A stretch of DNA of 7,652 nucleotides from Deltaproteobacteria bacterium (GCA_021414045.1 JAIOPF010000116.1:1-7652); one strand, 5' to 3'; numbered from the stretch's first letter, positions 1 through 6,642 are shown. The notes: generated by a model from the letters alone, not told the origin. Program-made: numbers and translations.

Positions 1-1305
1 AAACTCGTCCGTTACTTGCTGGCAATTGACAACCTCTTGCCAAAAATCACAAGCGGCCTTCCATGCCCCAGTCCATACCGAACTTTCGGAAGGTTTTGGC
101 AAGGAGGGTTTAAAATCCCTTAACACGAGTTGGTTTTGTTGCGGGGCATAGAGCATCGGTAGCATGTCGTAGACGGGGGCTAGGCCCAGGAGCTTCTCTC
201 CATCGTGAAAGAACGAGAGGTTGCCATGATGCATGTCGGTATTTCCGATCAGACGTCCGAAAATTTCCAGCCAGCGAATCGTGGCAAGGGCCGCGGCATC
301 GATCTTTTTCTGGGAAAAAAGGGCCTCGGCGGTATCTGTCCATGACTTGAGGTTTCCGACGAATTGAAGATCGAGCGAGCGAAGCGAGAGCAGACCCTTG
401 CGACCTTTGCCGGTGCGGTCAAAGCGTTCCACTTCAAGAAAAAGGCGATTTTCTCCGACTAGGAGACAAGAGGTCGCTGAAATTTGCCCATGGGCGCGAA
501 GCACTTGGTGCGCCAAGTGTTCGCAAATGAGGAGATCGGCCACCCGCTTGCTAATGGGATCGCTCAGGGGGGGAGAGAACTTGACTAGTACGGGAATGAT
601 TTCCCGCGGATCTTTTCGCATCGCCAGGAACTTGGGATGCTCACCCGCCGCCGAAGAACCCGGGATGCCAACGGACATGACTCGTTCAGCGAGCTCGGGA
701 TATCTTTTGGGGCGTATTTCCCTTGGAATGAGGTCGGGGGGATACAGAGTGTTTCTTAAGTATTGCTCGAAAGCATTTTCTCCGAGAAGATAATTTCCGA
801 TCAGGTCCCAACCATATTGAGTGAGATATTGCAGACAATCGGCGTCGTTCCAGTTTTGAATATTGTCCGGAGCTTGCAGGGCAGGATAGAGCCGAGGGAC
901 AAGCCGCCCCAAGAATCCGGAAGGACGGAGATCCTCAAAAAGGTAGGGTAGGCTAGGGTAGAAATTGCTCGAAAGGGTTTCTGTCTTGGATTCTAAATAA
1001 TATCCTTTCGGCTCGATTCCATGCAGTAAGGCGACGGACTTTGCGGTGCCGTCTTCCTTGATGGCGTACACGGGAACTTTTGCATGACCGTCCGGAAGCA
1101 TGCCTAGGAGGGCGTATCGAGTGAGACGGCCTTTCCCGACTTGAAGCACCCGACCTTCCATTCGCGAAAGCAGTCGAGAGAAAGTCGCTTGGCTGCAACC
1201 TAGGTGACGATAGGCCTCCGATGCGGAAGAAGGCCCCGAACGAGCCAAGAACTGTTTCAAACCTTTTTCGAGTTCGTGATAGTTGAGATTTTCTTTTTTT
1301 GGCAT
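1..1305 (-). CDS. yjjJ: HipA-family Ser/Thr kinase, YjjJ/HipH type (3' end cut by window edge)
   Basis: The frame is open without a stop from the ATG at 1305 to the window edge, giving 435 residues. E. coli YjjJ is about 440, so only a few residues are probably missing. Residues ~1-60 form a winged-helix-like DNA-binding region (SQATFSRLL, then GRLTRYAL). A GFLGRL motif typical of this subfamily lies at ~130-135. The HipA kinase core follows: a G-loop-like GEHPKF (221-226), an ATP-binding lysine in VKF (K242), a catalytic NTDMHHGNL (355-363, D357) and a metal-binding VYDML (D380). All key residues are present, so the kinase should be active. HipA-family enzymes phosphorylate translation-related proteins and cause growth arrest. 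YjjJ homologues carry their own helix-turn-helix and lack a hipB partner, and none is visible here. No Shine-Dalgarno precedes the start. Family assignment is from recalled motifs; the substrate is unknown. Confidence 0.88.
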   Translation of the reverse strand, partial: MPKKENLNYHELEKGLKQFLARSGPSSASEAYRHLGCSQATFSRLLSRMEGRVLQVGKGRLTRYALLGMLPDGHAKVPVYAIKEDGTAKSVALLHGIEPKGYYLESKTETLSSNFYPSLPYLFEDLRPSGFLGRLVPRLYPALQAPDNIQNWNDADCLQYLTQYGWDLIGNYLLGENAFEQYLRNTLYPPDLIPREIRPKRYPELAERVMSVGIPGSSAAGEHPKFLAMRKDPREIIPVLVKFSPPLSDPISKRVADLLICEHLAHQVLRAHGQISATSCLLVGENRLFLEVERFDRTGKGRKGLLSLRSLDLQFVGNLKSWTDTAEALFSQKKIDAAALATIRWLEIFGRLIGNTDMHHGNLSFFHDGEKLLGLAPVYDMLPMLYAPQQNQLVLRDFKPSLPKPSESSVWTGAWKAACDFWQEVVNCQQVTDEF

Positions 1306-1311
1306 TTATAT

Positions 1312-1340
1312 AGAATAGTATTAAGAATAGATAAAATCAA
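1312..1340 (-). promoter_or_regulatory. Candidate promoter of the yjjJ-like gene
   Basis: On the minus strand, TTGATT (1340-1335) and TATTCT (1317-1312) are separated by 17 bases. The -10 box ends six bases before the ATG at 1305, which would put the transcript start at or next to the start codon. That fits the lack of a ribosome-binding site. The -10 box coincides with one of the AGAATA repeats. This is an inference from consensus matching in AT-rich DNA, where chance matches are common. Confidence 0.4.
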
Positions 1341-1384
1341 TATATTCTAGTTAGTTAACATATTTATTGAATAAATTTAGAATA
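1312..1384. repeat. Four AGAATA copies upstream of yjjJ (possible operator)
   Basis: AGAATA occurs at 1312-1317, 1324-1329 and 1379-1384, and inverted (TATTCT) at 1343-1348. The first two extend to AGAATAG and are 12 bases apart, close to one helical turn. They overlap the predicted -10 box and spacer. A separate 15-base palindrome, ATTTATTGAATAAAT, lies at 1362-1376. The gene product carries its own winged helix, so autoregulation through these sites is plausible, but AT-rich composition makes some recurrence expected. Confidence 0.35.
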
Positions 1385-1393
1385 ATCTAATGA

Positions 1394-1541
1394 CTTCAAG
1401 CTCACACCTTCTTGAAGAAGGGCGATGTCTTCACACAGGATTCCCTCGACATGTGGATCGAGTGCAAGACTGACATGGAAATCAACCCTGTCAAATTGCG
1501 CCCGGTTCCCTATCTAGTTCGCGCTGTACTACGACATTTAG
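1394..1541 (+). pseudogene. glnA: Decayed 3' remnant of type I glutamine synthetase
   Basis: The frame from 1394 reads [19 protein letters not shown], then WIECK, then [12 protein letters not shown]. This matches the C-terminal end of bacterial type I glutamine synthetase (FLLKGDVFT..., WIEYK, E-x-PV-LRPHPYEFALYYDI). After PY at ~1513 the frame slips: CTAG stands where a Glu codon (GAG) is expected. In the new frame, 1518-1541 reads FALYYDI followed by TAG, exactly the canonical glutamine synthetase C-terminus. About 50 of ~470 codons remain. There is no start, no catalytic domain and a +1 frameshift, so it cannot make an enzyme. Homology stops at ~1394, where AT-rich DNA upstream of the kinase gene begins. 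An intact glnA probably exists elsewhere in the genome (inference). Confidence 0.82.
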
Positions 1542-1563
1542 TCGCAGCCGATTTTTTTGGAGG

Positions 1564-1592
1564 TTGCCAACTCTTGGCCCTGTCCCTAGATT
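1564..1592 (+). promoter_or_regulatory. Candidate promoter of the DUF3828-like gene
   Basis: TTGCCA (1564-1569, five of six matches to the -35 consensus) and TAGATT (1587-1592) are separated by exactly 17 bases. The -10 box ends seven bases before the ATG at 1600, so the transcript would begin at the start codon. A GGAGG lies at 1559-1563, but it is 36 bases upstream of this ATG and cannot serve it. The promoter falls just downstream of the glnA remnant. Confidence 0.45.
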
Positions 1593-1599
1593 TGCGACC

Positions 1600-2160
1600 A
1601 TGAAAACACGCCAATTCCAGATCGCCTTCGTCTTGCTGGGAACTCTATTGCCAACTTTCGCAGCGGCTCAATGCTTGCAAGACAAGACGACCAGCGCCCA
1701 GACCTTCGTCGGAAATTTTTATCAATGGTATAAGTCCCAAAAGGGATCCTCTTATGACGCCATTTTCAAAGGCAAGGGAGCTTGCTTCGCGCCGGCCCTC
1801 CTCAAGCTCATGCAACGTGAGCGTCAGGGTAATGCCTTGTGTCCGGGTGAGGCTTTCCTGGATTGGGATCCCTTCGTCTCCTCCAACGCTTTTATTCCCG
1901 CGGAGGTAACGGCAAAGGTCGGCACCGAGAGCGCTGCGAACGGTATAGTCCAGGTTCCCGTTACTTTGACTTATGAGGGTGGGCACGAGTCGAAAAAACT
2001 GATCTTGGAATTGTTAAAGGTTCCCTACTGGCAAATCAAGGATCTCGTCGATCCCTCCGCCAATATCCAAGTCAACCAGCGCTTTTCGACGGTCCTCGAG
2101 GAGTTGAGCAAAAGCATCGCAGCTTGCCAAAAAGAGAGAGGCCCGAAGGCGACGAAATGA
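1600..2160 (+). CDS. Exported DUF3828-like protein of unknown function
   Basis: Encodes 186 residues. The N-terminus is a clear Sec signal peptide: basic MKTRQ, a hydrophobic core at ~8-20, and a likely signal peptidase I site after AAA (residues 21-23). Cys25 is not in a good lipobox because Gln precedes it. The mature part has an FYQWY motif (40-44) and a DWDPFVSS segment (88-95) followed by a beta-rich stretch ([11 protein letters not shown]). This layout resembles the DUF3828 family of small periplasmic proteins; the assignment is from memory of the pattern and tentative. Cysteines at 25, 62, 81 and 176 could form disulfides in the periplasm. The ATG at 1600 was preferred over a TTG at 1564 because the signal peptide begins there. 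The gene ends 38 bases before radA and may be co-transcribed with it. Confidence 0.8.
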   Translation: MKTRQFQIAFVLLGTLLPTFAAAQCLQDKTTSAQTFVGNFYQWYKSQKGSSYDAIFKGKGACFAPALLKLMQRERQGNALCPGEAFLDWDPFVSSNAFIPAEVTAKVGTESAANGIVQVPVTLTYEGGHESKKLILELLKVPYWQIKDLVDPSANIQVNQRFSTVLEELSKSIAACQKERGPKATK

Positions 2161-2187
2161 ATAGCTCCAAATTTTTTAATTTCTGCT

Positions 2188-2192
2188 AGGGG
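2188..2192 (+). promoter_or_regulatory. Ribosome-binding site of radA
   Basis: AGGGG is six bases from the ATG at 2199. It supports that start, which places the first zinc cysteine at residue 10 as usual for RadA. Confidence 0.6.
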
Positions 2193-2198
2193 TTCACT

Positions 2199-3557
2199 AT
2201 GGCCAAGACCGCCACTGTCTACGAATGCCAGCAATGCGGCTACCAAACTCCGAAGTGGTTGGGAAAGTGCTCGGACTGCGGCGCTTGGAATTCCCTCGTC
2301 GAGGCCCGTGCCGAGACTTTGACGCGGGGCAAGTCGGGCGAGAACTTCTACAGCCTTACCTCAAAACTAGCGCCTCTCGACGAGATCGGGACCGACGCTC
2401 CGCCCCGCGTTCTGACTCGACTCACCGAACTGGACCGCCTCTTGGGCGGAGGCATGGTGCCGGGCTCGGTCATCTTGCTCGGCGGCGATCCCGGCATCGG
2501 CAAGTCGACCTTGGTGCTGCAAATCTTGTCGCGCTTGTGCGAGCAGGGCGGAAAAGTCGCTTACCTAAGCGGCGAAGAATCCGCTGACCAGATCAAGCTC
2601 CGGGCCGAGCGTCTGGGCGTCAAGGCGAAGCAGCTCTACGTCATGACCGAGAACGATCTCTCCCGCGCCTTGCCTCAGATCGAGGAACTCAAGCCGCAGA
2701 TGCTGGTCGTTGATTCCATCCAGACGGTTTACCAACCAGACCTAGGTTCGGCTCCCGGCAGCGTGACGCAGGTTCGGGAATGCGCCGGCAAGCTATTGTA
2801 TCTCGCGAAATCTCGCGGCCTCACGGTGCTGCTCGTCGGGCATGTCACGAAGGAAGGGTCCCTGGCTGGTCCTAAAATCCTCGAGCACATGGTGGATACC
2901 GTTCTCTATTTCGAAGGCGACCGAGGACAACCTTACCGAATCCTTCGGACCTTTAAGAACCGCTTCGGCTCGGTGAGCGAGTTGGCCGTCTACGAGATGC
3001 GTTCGCAAGGCTTGGTCGAAGTCACCAATCCTTCCGAATTGTTTCTGTCCGACAATCCGGAGTTGTCGCCCGGTTCCGTCGTGGTCAGCAGCCTTCAAGG
3101 CACGAGACCCATCTTGGCCGAGCTTCAGGCCTTGGTGACGCCGTCTTCCCTTGGGATGCCCCGTCGCGTGACCGTGGGGGTGGATTCCCAACGGGTCGCC
3201 CTACTCGGCGCGGTTTTGGAAAAAATCGTCGGAATCCAGCTCGGTGGCCAGGATATCTTCCTCAACGTCGTGGGCGGACTCGACGTCGACGAACCTGCCG
3301 TGGATTTGGGGGTCTTGATGGCGATGGTCTCAAGTTTCCAAGGCAAGGCCCTGGCGAGACGAACCTTGGTGATGGGAGAAGTAGGCCTTAGCGGAGAGAT
3401 TCGTCCAGTGGCGGGAGAGGCGATTCGATTGCAAGAGGCCAGTCGTCTGGGTTTCCAAAGGGCCATTTTGCCTAAAAAGGGCTCTCAAGAAAAACTACCC
3501 AAGGGTCTCGAGTTGGAAAGGGTGGCGAATGTCGGCGCCGCCCTCGACTTATTATAG
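2199..3557 (+). CDS. radA: DNA repair protein RadA (Sms)
   Basis: Encodes 452 residues, the usual RadA length. RadA is a RecA-like ATPase that drives branch migration of recombination intermediates in the cytoplasm, aiding RecA in homologous recombination and repair. Domains in order: an N-terminal zinc finger with C10, C13, C24 and C27; an ATPase core with Walker A GDPGIGKST (96-104) and a Walker B-like MLVVDS (168-173); the RadA-specific KNRFG motif (253-257); and a C-terminal Lon-protease-like domain (~290-452) with DVDEPAVDLGVLMAM (362-376), which lacks a proteolytic serine as is normal in RadA. All hallmark motifs are intact. A good Shine-Dalgarno precedes it. The unknown gene at 3621 follows after 63 bases without a convincing terminator. 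Confidence 0.98.
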   Translation: MAKTATVYECQQCGYQTPKWLGKCSDCGAWNSLVEARAETLTRGKSGENFYSLTSKLAPLDEIGTDAPPRVLTRLTELDRLLGGGMVPGSVILLGGDPGIGKSTLVLQILSRLCEQGGKVAYLSGEESADQIKLRAERLGVKAKQLYVMTENDLSRALPQIEELKPQMLVVDSIQTVYQPDLGSAPGSVTQVRECAGKLLYLAKSRGLTVLLVGHVTKEGSLAGPKILEHMVDTVLYFEGDRGQPYRILRTFKNRFGSVSELAVYEMRSQGLVEVTNPSELFLSDNPELSPGSVVVSSLQGTRPILAELQALVTPSSLGMPRRVTVGVDSQRVALLGAVLEKIVGIQLGGQDIFLNVVGGLDVDEPAVDLGVLMAMVSSFQGKALARRTLVMGEVGLSGEIRPVAGEAIRLQEASRLGFQRAILPKKGSQEKLPKGLELERVANVGAALDLL

Positions 3558-3620
3558 CCGCGGGACCTTCCCCTCGATAAACCTATCTTTTTTAAGGCTT
3601 TAAAGGTTTACTATTCTCAT

Positions 3621-4046
3621 ATGGGACTGGGCGACCTCTTCAAACGCTTCAGCAAAGGCCCCACCGAGGCCGAAAAAAAGCCGGAAGTGGCGCCCCGGAC
3701 CAAGGGTGGGAAAACCCTTCCACCCCTTCCCGCTTACCTCAAAAAGGACAGCTTTCTTCGCGACCCGGATAAAGAAGCACCACCTACCCTCTCGACTCAA
3801 CCTGAAGAGGTGGCCGATGCGGGTTCCTTTAAGCGTCCGGGAAAATGGCTGAAAGAGCGGTTGGGCGGCGCAACGGATGTCCAAGTAGTGAATAATATTG
3901 AAAAAACTAAGAAGGCTTTGAAGCAAAGCGGGGGCATGAACGATCAGGAAATTCAAAGTTTTCTCGATGGTTTCTTGGAGCCCGAAGCGGGGGAGACTCC
4001 CGTCTCGACTTCCCCCGCCTTGACCAAGCCCTCAAAACTGCCTTAA
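3621..4046 (+). CDS. Small Pro/Lys-rich protein of unknown function
   Basis: Encodes 141 residues that I do not recognise. There is no signal peptide, no transmembrane segment and no cysteine. The N-terminus GLGDLFKRFSK could form a short amphipathic helix. Residues ~12-75 are rich in Pro, Lys and Glu and probably disordered. The C-terminal part (~85-125, including QVVNNIEKTKKAL and DQEIQSFLDGFL) looks helical and may be the folded or partner-binding part. The ending is again Pro/Ser/Thr-rich. Codon composition resembles its neighbours. No strong Shine-Dalgarno is visible: AAAGG (3602-3606) is too far from the ATG. A TACTAT hexamer ends six bases before the start. Located between radA and rpmE on the same strand; a real gene is likely, a function cannot be given. 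Confidence 0.7.
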   Translation: MGLGDLFKRFSKGPTEAEKKPEVAPRTKGGKTLPPLPAYLKKDSFLRDPDKEAPPTLSTQPEEVADAGSFKRPGKWLKERLGGATDVQVVNNIEKTKKALKQSGGMNDQEIQSFLDGFLEPEAGETPVSTSPALTKPSKLP

Positions 4047-4086
4047 GCCCTTCCCTTGAGAATCGCCTGGACATTAGAATAGCGCC

Positions 4087-4102
4087 TCTGCTACGAAGCA
4101 GG
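4087..4102 (+). promoter_or_regulatory. Small hairpin in the rpmE leader
   Basis: CTGCT (4088-4092) and AGCAG (4097-4101) pair around an ACGA loop, with a further T-G wobble at 4087/4102. It lies 12 bases upstream of the rpmE Shine-Dalgarno. Several bacterial groups have L31 leader RNAs through which L31 represses its own synthesis. This hairpin could be such an element, but it is short and I cannot match it to a known motif. Confidence 0.3.
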
Positions 4103-4122
4103 ACCTAAATTTTGGAGTTACT

Positions 4123-4332
4123 ATGAGAGAAGGCATTCATCCCGAATATAAAGCAGTGAAGATCAACTGCAGCTGCGGCAACATCATCGATACCATGTCG
4201 ACGTCGGACAACATCACCGTCGAAATCTGCAGCAGCTGTCATCCCTTTTTCACGGGCAAACAGAAGATCGTCGACACCGCCCGCCGGATCGACCGCTTCA
4301 AGAAGAAATACGAAAATTTCCAAAAGAATTAG
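4123..4332 (+). CDS. rpmE: 50S ribosomal protein L31 (zinc-binding type)
   Basis: Encodes 69 residues, typical for L31, which bridges the central protuberance of the large subunit to the small subunit. The start MREGIHPEY and the block [10 protein letters not shown] are diagnostic. The zinc-binding cysteines C16, C18, C36 and C39 are all present, so this is the zinc-containing form rather than the Cys-less paralogue made under zinc limitation. GGAG at 4114-4117, five bases before the ATG, fixes the start. prfA follows on the same strand, a common bacterial gene order, but with a strong terminator between them. Confidence 0.98.
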   Translation: MREGIHPEYKAVKINCSCGNIIDTMSTSDNITVEICSSCHPFFTGKQKIVDTARRIDRFKKKYENFQKN

Positions 4333-4355
4333 CGTTGCTAATCTTAATTTTTTTG

Positions 4356-4388
4356 AAACCCATCTCGGGGTCCCGGGATGGGTTTTTT
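4356..4388 (+). terminator. Intrinsic terminator between rpmE and prfA
   Basis: AAACCCATC (4356-4364) pairs perfectly with GATGGGTTT (4377-4385). The stem continues inward by T-G, C-G, G-C and G-C to a GGTC loop (4369-4372), 13 pairs in all. A T-run covers 4383-4388. It is a textbook Rho-independent terminator for rpmE. It ends only 13 bases before the prfA ATG, so it also occupies the prfA leader. Confidence 0.88.
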
Positions 4389-4401
4389 ATTAGAGACCGC
4401 C

Positions 4402-5469
4402 ATGTTCAAACAGCTTCAAGACGTCGTCGGGCATTACCACGACTTGGCCCGCCAGTTGAGCGAGCCCGGCGTCACCGACGACAGCAAGCGCTTTCAAAAG
4501 CTCGCCAAGGAGCATGCGGGGCTGCGCGAGTTGGTCGAGGCCTATGAAAAATACCTGAAGGTGAAGGGCGACCTGGACGGCAATAAAGAATTGCTCGGCG
4601 ACGCCGACGAGGGCATGCGCCAGATGGCCAAGGAAGAAATTCCCCGCCTCGAAAAGGAAGTCGCGGAATTGGAAGAGCAGCTGAAGTTCTTGCTGCTCCC
4701 GAAAGACCCTAATGACGACAAGAACATCTTTTTGGAAATCCGCGCCGGCACGGGCGGAGATGAAGCCGCGCTTTTCGTGGCGGACCTCTTTCGCATGTAT
4801 TCGCGCTACGCCGAATCGAGGGGTTGGCGCGTCGAGCTGATGGACACCAATGCCACCGGCATCGGCGGCTATAAAGAAGTCATCGTCTTGATCACGGGAG
4901 AAAAAGTCTACAGCGACTTGAAGTACGAGGGCGGCGTGCACCGCGTCCAGCGCGTGCCGCAAACCGAACAGCAGGGCCGGGTCCATACCTCGACGGTCAC
5001 CGTCGCCGTCCTTCCCGAAGTCGAGGACGTCGAAGTGAACATCCAAGAGAAAGACCTGAAGGTCGACGTGATGCGCGCGGGAGGTCCCGGAGGCCAGAGC
5101 GTCAATACCACCGATTCGGCGGTTCGTTTGACCTACATCCCGACGGGAGAAGTGGTCATCTGTCGCGACGAGAAAAGCCAGCACAAGAACAAGGCCAAGG
5201 CCCTGCGCATCCTGCAGGCGAGGCTGCTCGAGGCCGAGCGGGCCAAGCAGGAGGCCGAGATTTCCAGCCAAAGAAAGAGCATGGTGGGAACGGGAGAACG
5301 CAGCGAAAAGATCCGCACCTACAATTACCCGCAAAACCGCTTAACCGACCATCGGATCGGACTGACCTTGCACAATCTGGACATGGTGATGGAGGGGCAG
5401 CTCAACCCCATCATCCAAGCCTTGCGGGCCCAATTTCAAGCTGAAGCCCTGAAAGGCCAGGCTTCGTAA
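4402..5469 (+). CDS. prfA: Peptide chain release factor 1 (RF1)
   Basis: Encodes 355 residues, normal for RF1, which recognises UAA and UAG in the ribosomal A site and triggers release of the finished protein. Domain 1 (~1-100) is helical. The codon-recognition PxT tripeptide is PQT (186-188) within RVPQTEQQGR, which marks RF1 rather than RF2 (SPF). The catalytic GGQ is at 230-232 in RAGGPGGQSVN; Gln232 is the residue methylated by PrmC. The start at 4402 (MFKQLQ) agrees with the family. An in-frame ATG at 4378 lies inside the terminator stem and is unlikely. The Shine-Dalgarno is weak (AGAGA, 4392-4396). The gene ends in TAA, while radA and rpmE end in TAG and so depend on this factor. prmC, a frequent neighbour, is not next to it here. 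Confidence 0.98.
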   Translation: MFKQLQDVVGHYHDLARQLSEPGVTDDSKRFQKLAKEHAGLRELVEAYEKYLKVKGDLDGNKELLGDADEGMRQMAKEEIPRLEKEVAELEEQLKFLLLPKDPNDDKNIFLEIRAGTGGDEAALFVADLFRMYSRYAESRGWRVELMDTNATGIGGYKEVIVLITGEKVYSDLKYEGGVHRVQRVPQTEQQGRVHTSTVTVAVLPEVEDVEVNIQEKDLKVDVMRAGGPGGQSVNTTDSAVRLTYIPTGEVVICRDEKSQHKNKAKALRILQARLLEAERAKQEAEISSQRKSMVGTGERSEKIRTYNYPQNRLTDHRIGLTLHNLDMVMEGQLNPIIQALRAQFQAEALKGQAS

Positions 5470-5505
5470 GGTTTCCCAAGGCCGCCGGTTCCTTAGAAAA
5501 CAGGG

Positions 5506-5534
5506 TTGTGTTTCAGGTTAAAAGGCCCTATACG
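5506..5534 (+). promoter_or_regulatory. Weak candidate promoter of hpnH
   Basis: TTGTGT (5506-5511) and TATACG (5529-5534) are separated by 17 bases in the 102-base gap after prfA. The -35 match is poor. I see no terminator in this gap, so read-through from prfA is equally possible. Confidence 0.22.
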
Positions 5535-5571
5535 GTCCGACTTAATAATTCCTTAGATTTTCGGAGTTTAT

Positions 5572-6595
5572 ATGGCAGTTCCCGCACATCAGGCTCTCGC
5601 GATTGGCAAATATTTGATCAAACAACGCATCCTAGGTCGGAAGCGTTATCCGCTCAATTTGATGCTCGAGCCGCTGTTTCGTTGTAATCTCGCTTGCCCG
5701 GGTTGCGGCAAGATTCAGTTTCCCGACGACATCCTCAAGAAGAATCTCTCCGTCGAGCAGGCCCTGGCCGCGGCCCAAGAGTGCGGCGCCCCGATGGTCA
5801 CCATTCCCGGCGGCGAACCCCTGATCCATCCGCAGATTGAACAGATCGTCGAAGGTTTGCTCAAGCAAAAGCGCTACATCATCCTTTGCACCAATGCCTT
5901 GCTCCTCGAGCGAAACCTGTCCAAGTTCAAGCCCAACAAGCGGCTCTCCTTCAGCGTCCATATGGATGGCTACGGAGCCCACCACGACCATTGCGTCGAT
6001 CGCGAAGGTACTTATGAGATCGCCGTCAAGGCGATCAAGGCCGCGAGAGCCGCGGGACACCGCGTGCTCACCAACACCACGGTTTTCGAAGGGGCCACCG
6101 TCGAGAATTTATGCCAACTCTTCGACCACATGATGGAGTTGGGAGTCGAGGGCTTGAGCATCTCTCCGGGCTTCAGCTACGAGAAGGCGCCGGACCAAGA
6201 GCACTTCTTGTCGCGCAAGCGTACCCAGGCCTTTTTCAAACAGCTCCTCGACTACAAGCGCGAGCACAAAAAGAATTGGCAGTTCAACAACAGCCCTTTC
6301 TTCATGGAATTTCTCGAAGGCAAGCGCGACTACGAGTGCACCCCCTGCGACCTACAACGTTTTTGGCTGGCAAAAGCCCTGCTACCTGTTGACCAACGAG
6401 GGCTACGTGAAGACCTTCAAGGAATATATGGAAGGCACCGAATGGGACAAGTACGGCACCAAGAGCGGCAACCCCAAATGCGCGGATTGCACCACCCACT
6501 GCGGTTACGAGCCCAGCGCGGTCACTGACGGAATGTCGAGCATCCGTAAAATGATCGAGTTGGGCCGGGCCACGGCTTCGGCTGGACGCGGCTGA
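5572..6595 (+). pseudogene. hpnH: Radical SAM adenosylhopane synthase HpnH, frameshifted by a net 8-base loss
   Basis: HpnH uses a radical S-adenosylmethionine mechanism to add a 5'-deoxyadenosyl group to diploptene, giving adenosylhopane, the first step of hopanoid side-chain synthesis. The N-terminus (MAVPAHQAL, RKRYPL, LEPLFRCNLACPGCGK) is characteristic, with the [4Fe-4S] cysteines C38, C42 and C45 and GGEP at 80-83; SPGFSYEKAPDQEHFL (198-213) is also typical. The frame is correct up to YECTP (~6345), where the family continues WGNPT-NVFGWQKPCYLL. Here TG is followed directly by CGACCTACAAC: TYNVFGWQKPCYLLTNEGYVK resumes in the next frame, and 8 bases (Trp-Gly-Asn-Pro codons) are missing. 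The shifted downstream frame is intact to TGA at 6593-6595, with the C-terminal KCADC and HCGYE. The uncorrected frame runs to 6528 with an unrelated tail. GGAG at 5563-5566 fixes the start. Either a recent lesion or an assembly error. Confidence 0.88.
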
Positions 6596-6642
6596 TCCAT
6601 TAAATAGAATTTGAAATCGGTTCGAAGCATTTGCGGAGTAAA

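Noticed and set aside
1531..1558. CGAC/GTCG hairpin plus T-run as a glnA terminator
   Set aside because: The stem has only four firm pairs, and several bases separate it from the T-run. It may be a relic but is not convincing.
1564..1599. A TTG start 12 codons upstream for the DUF3828-like gene
   Set aside because: The only Shine-Dalgarno (1559-1563) abuts the TTG with no spacing, and the signal peptide begins properly at the ATG at 1600.
1412..1603. A 63-residue TTG-start ORF as a small gene
   Set aside because: Its first half is the glnA C-terminus and its second half is the same remnant read out of frame, so it is a remnant rather than a gene.
3578..3610. TAAACCT/AGGTTTA inverted repeat as a radA terminator
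   Set aside because: The stem is short and AT-rich with a 19-base loop and is not followed by a T-run, so it is too weak to call.
4378..4401. An upstream in-frame ATG for prfA
   Set aside because: It lies within the terminator stem, has no ribosome-binding site, and RF1 proteins begin at the MFKQL position.
4390..5334. A 314-residue minus-strand ORF opposite prfA
   Set aside because: It is the antisense shadow of a highly conserved RF1 gene, with low-complexity composition and no recognisable domain.
6340..6372. Programmed frameshifting in hpnH
   Set aside because: A conserved WGNP block is missing at the slip and no standard slippery site or stimulator is visible, so a deletion explains it better.
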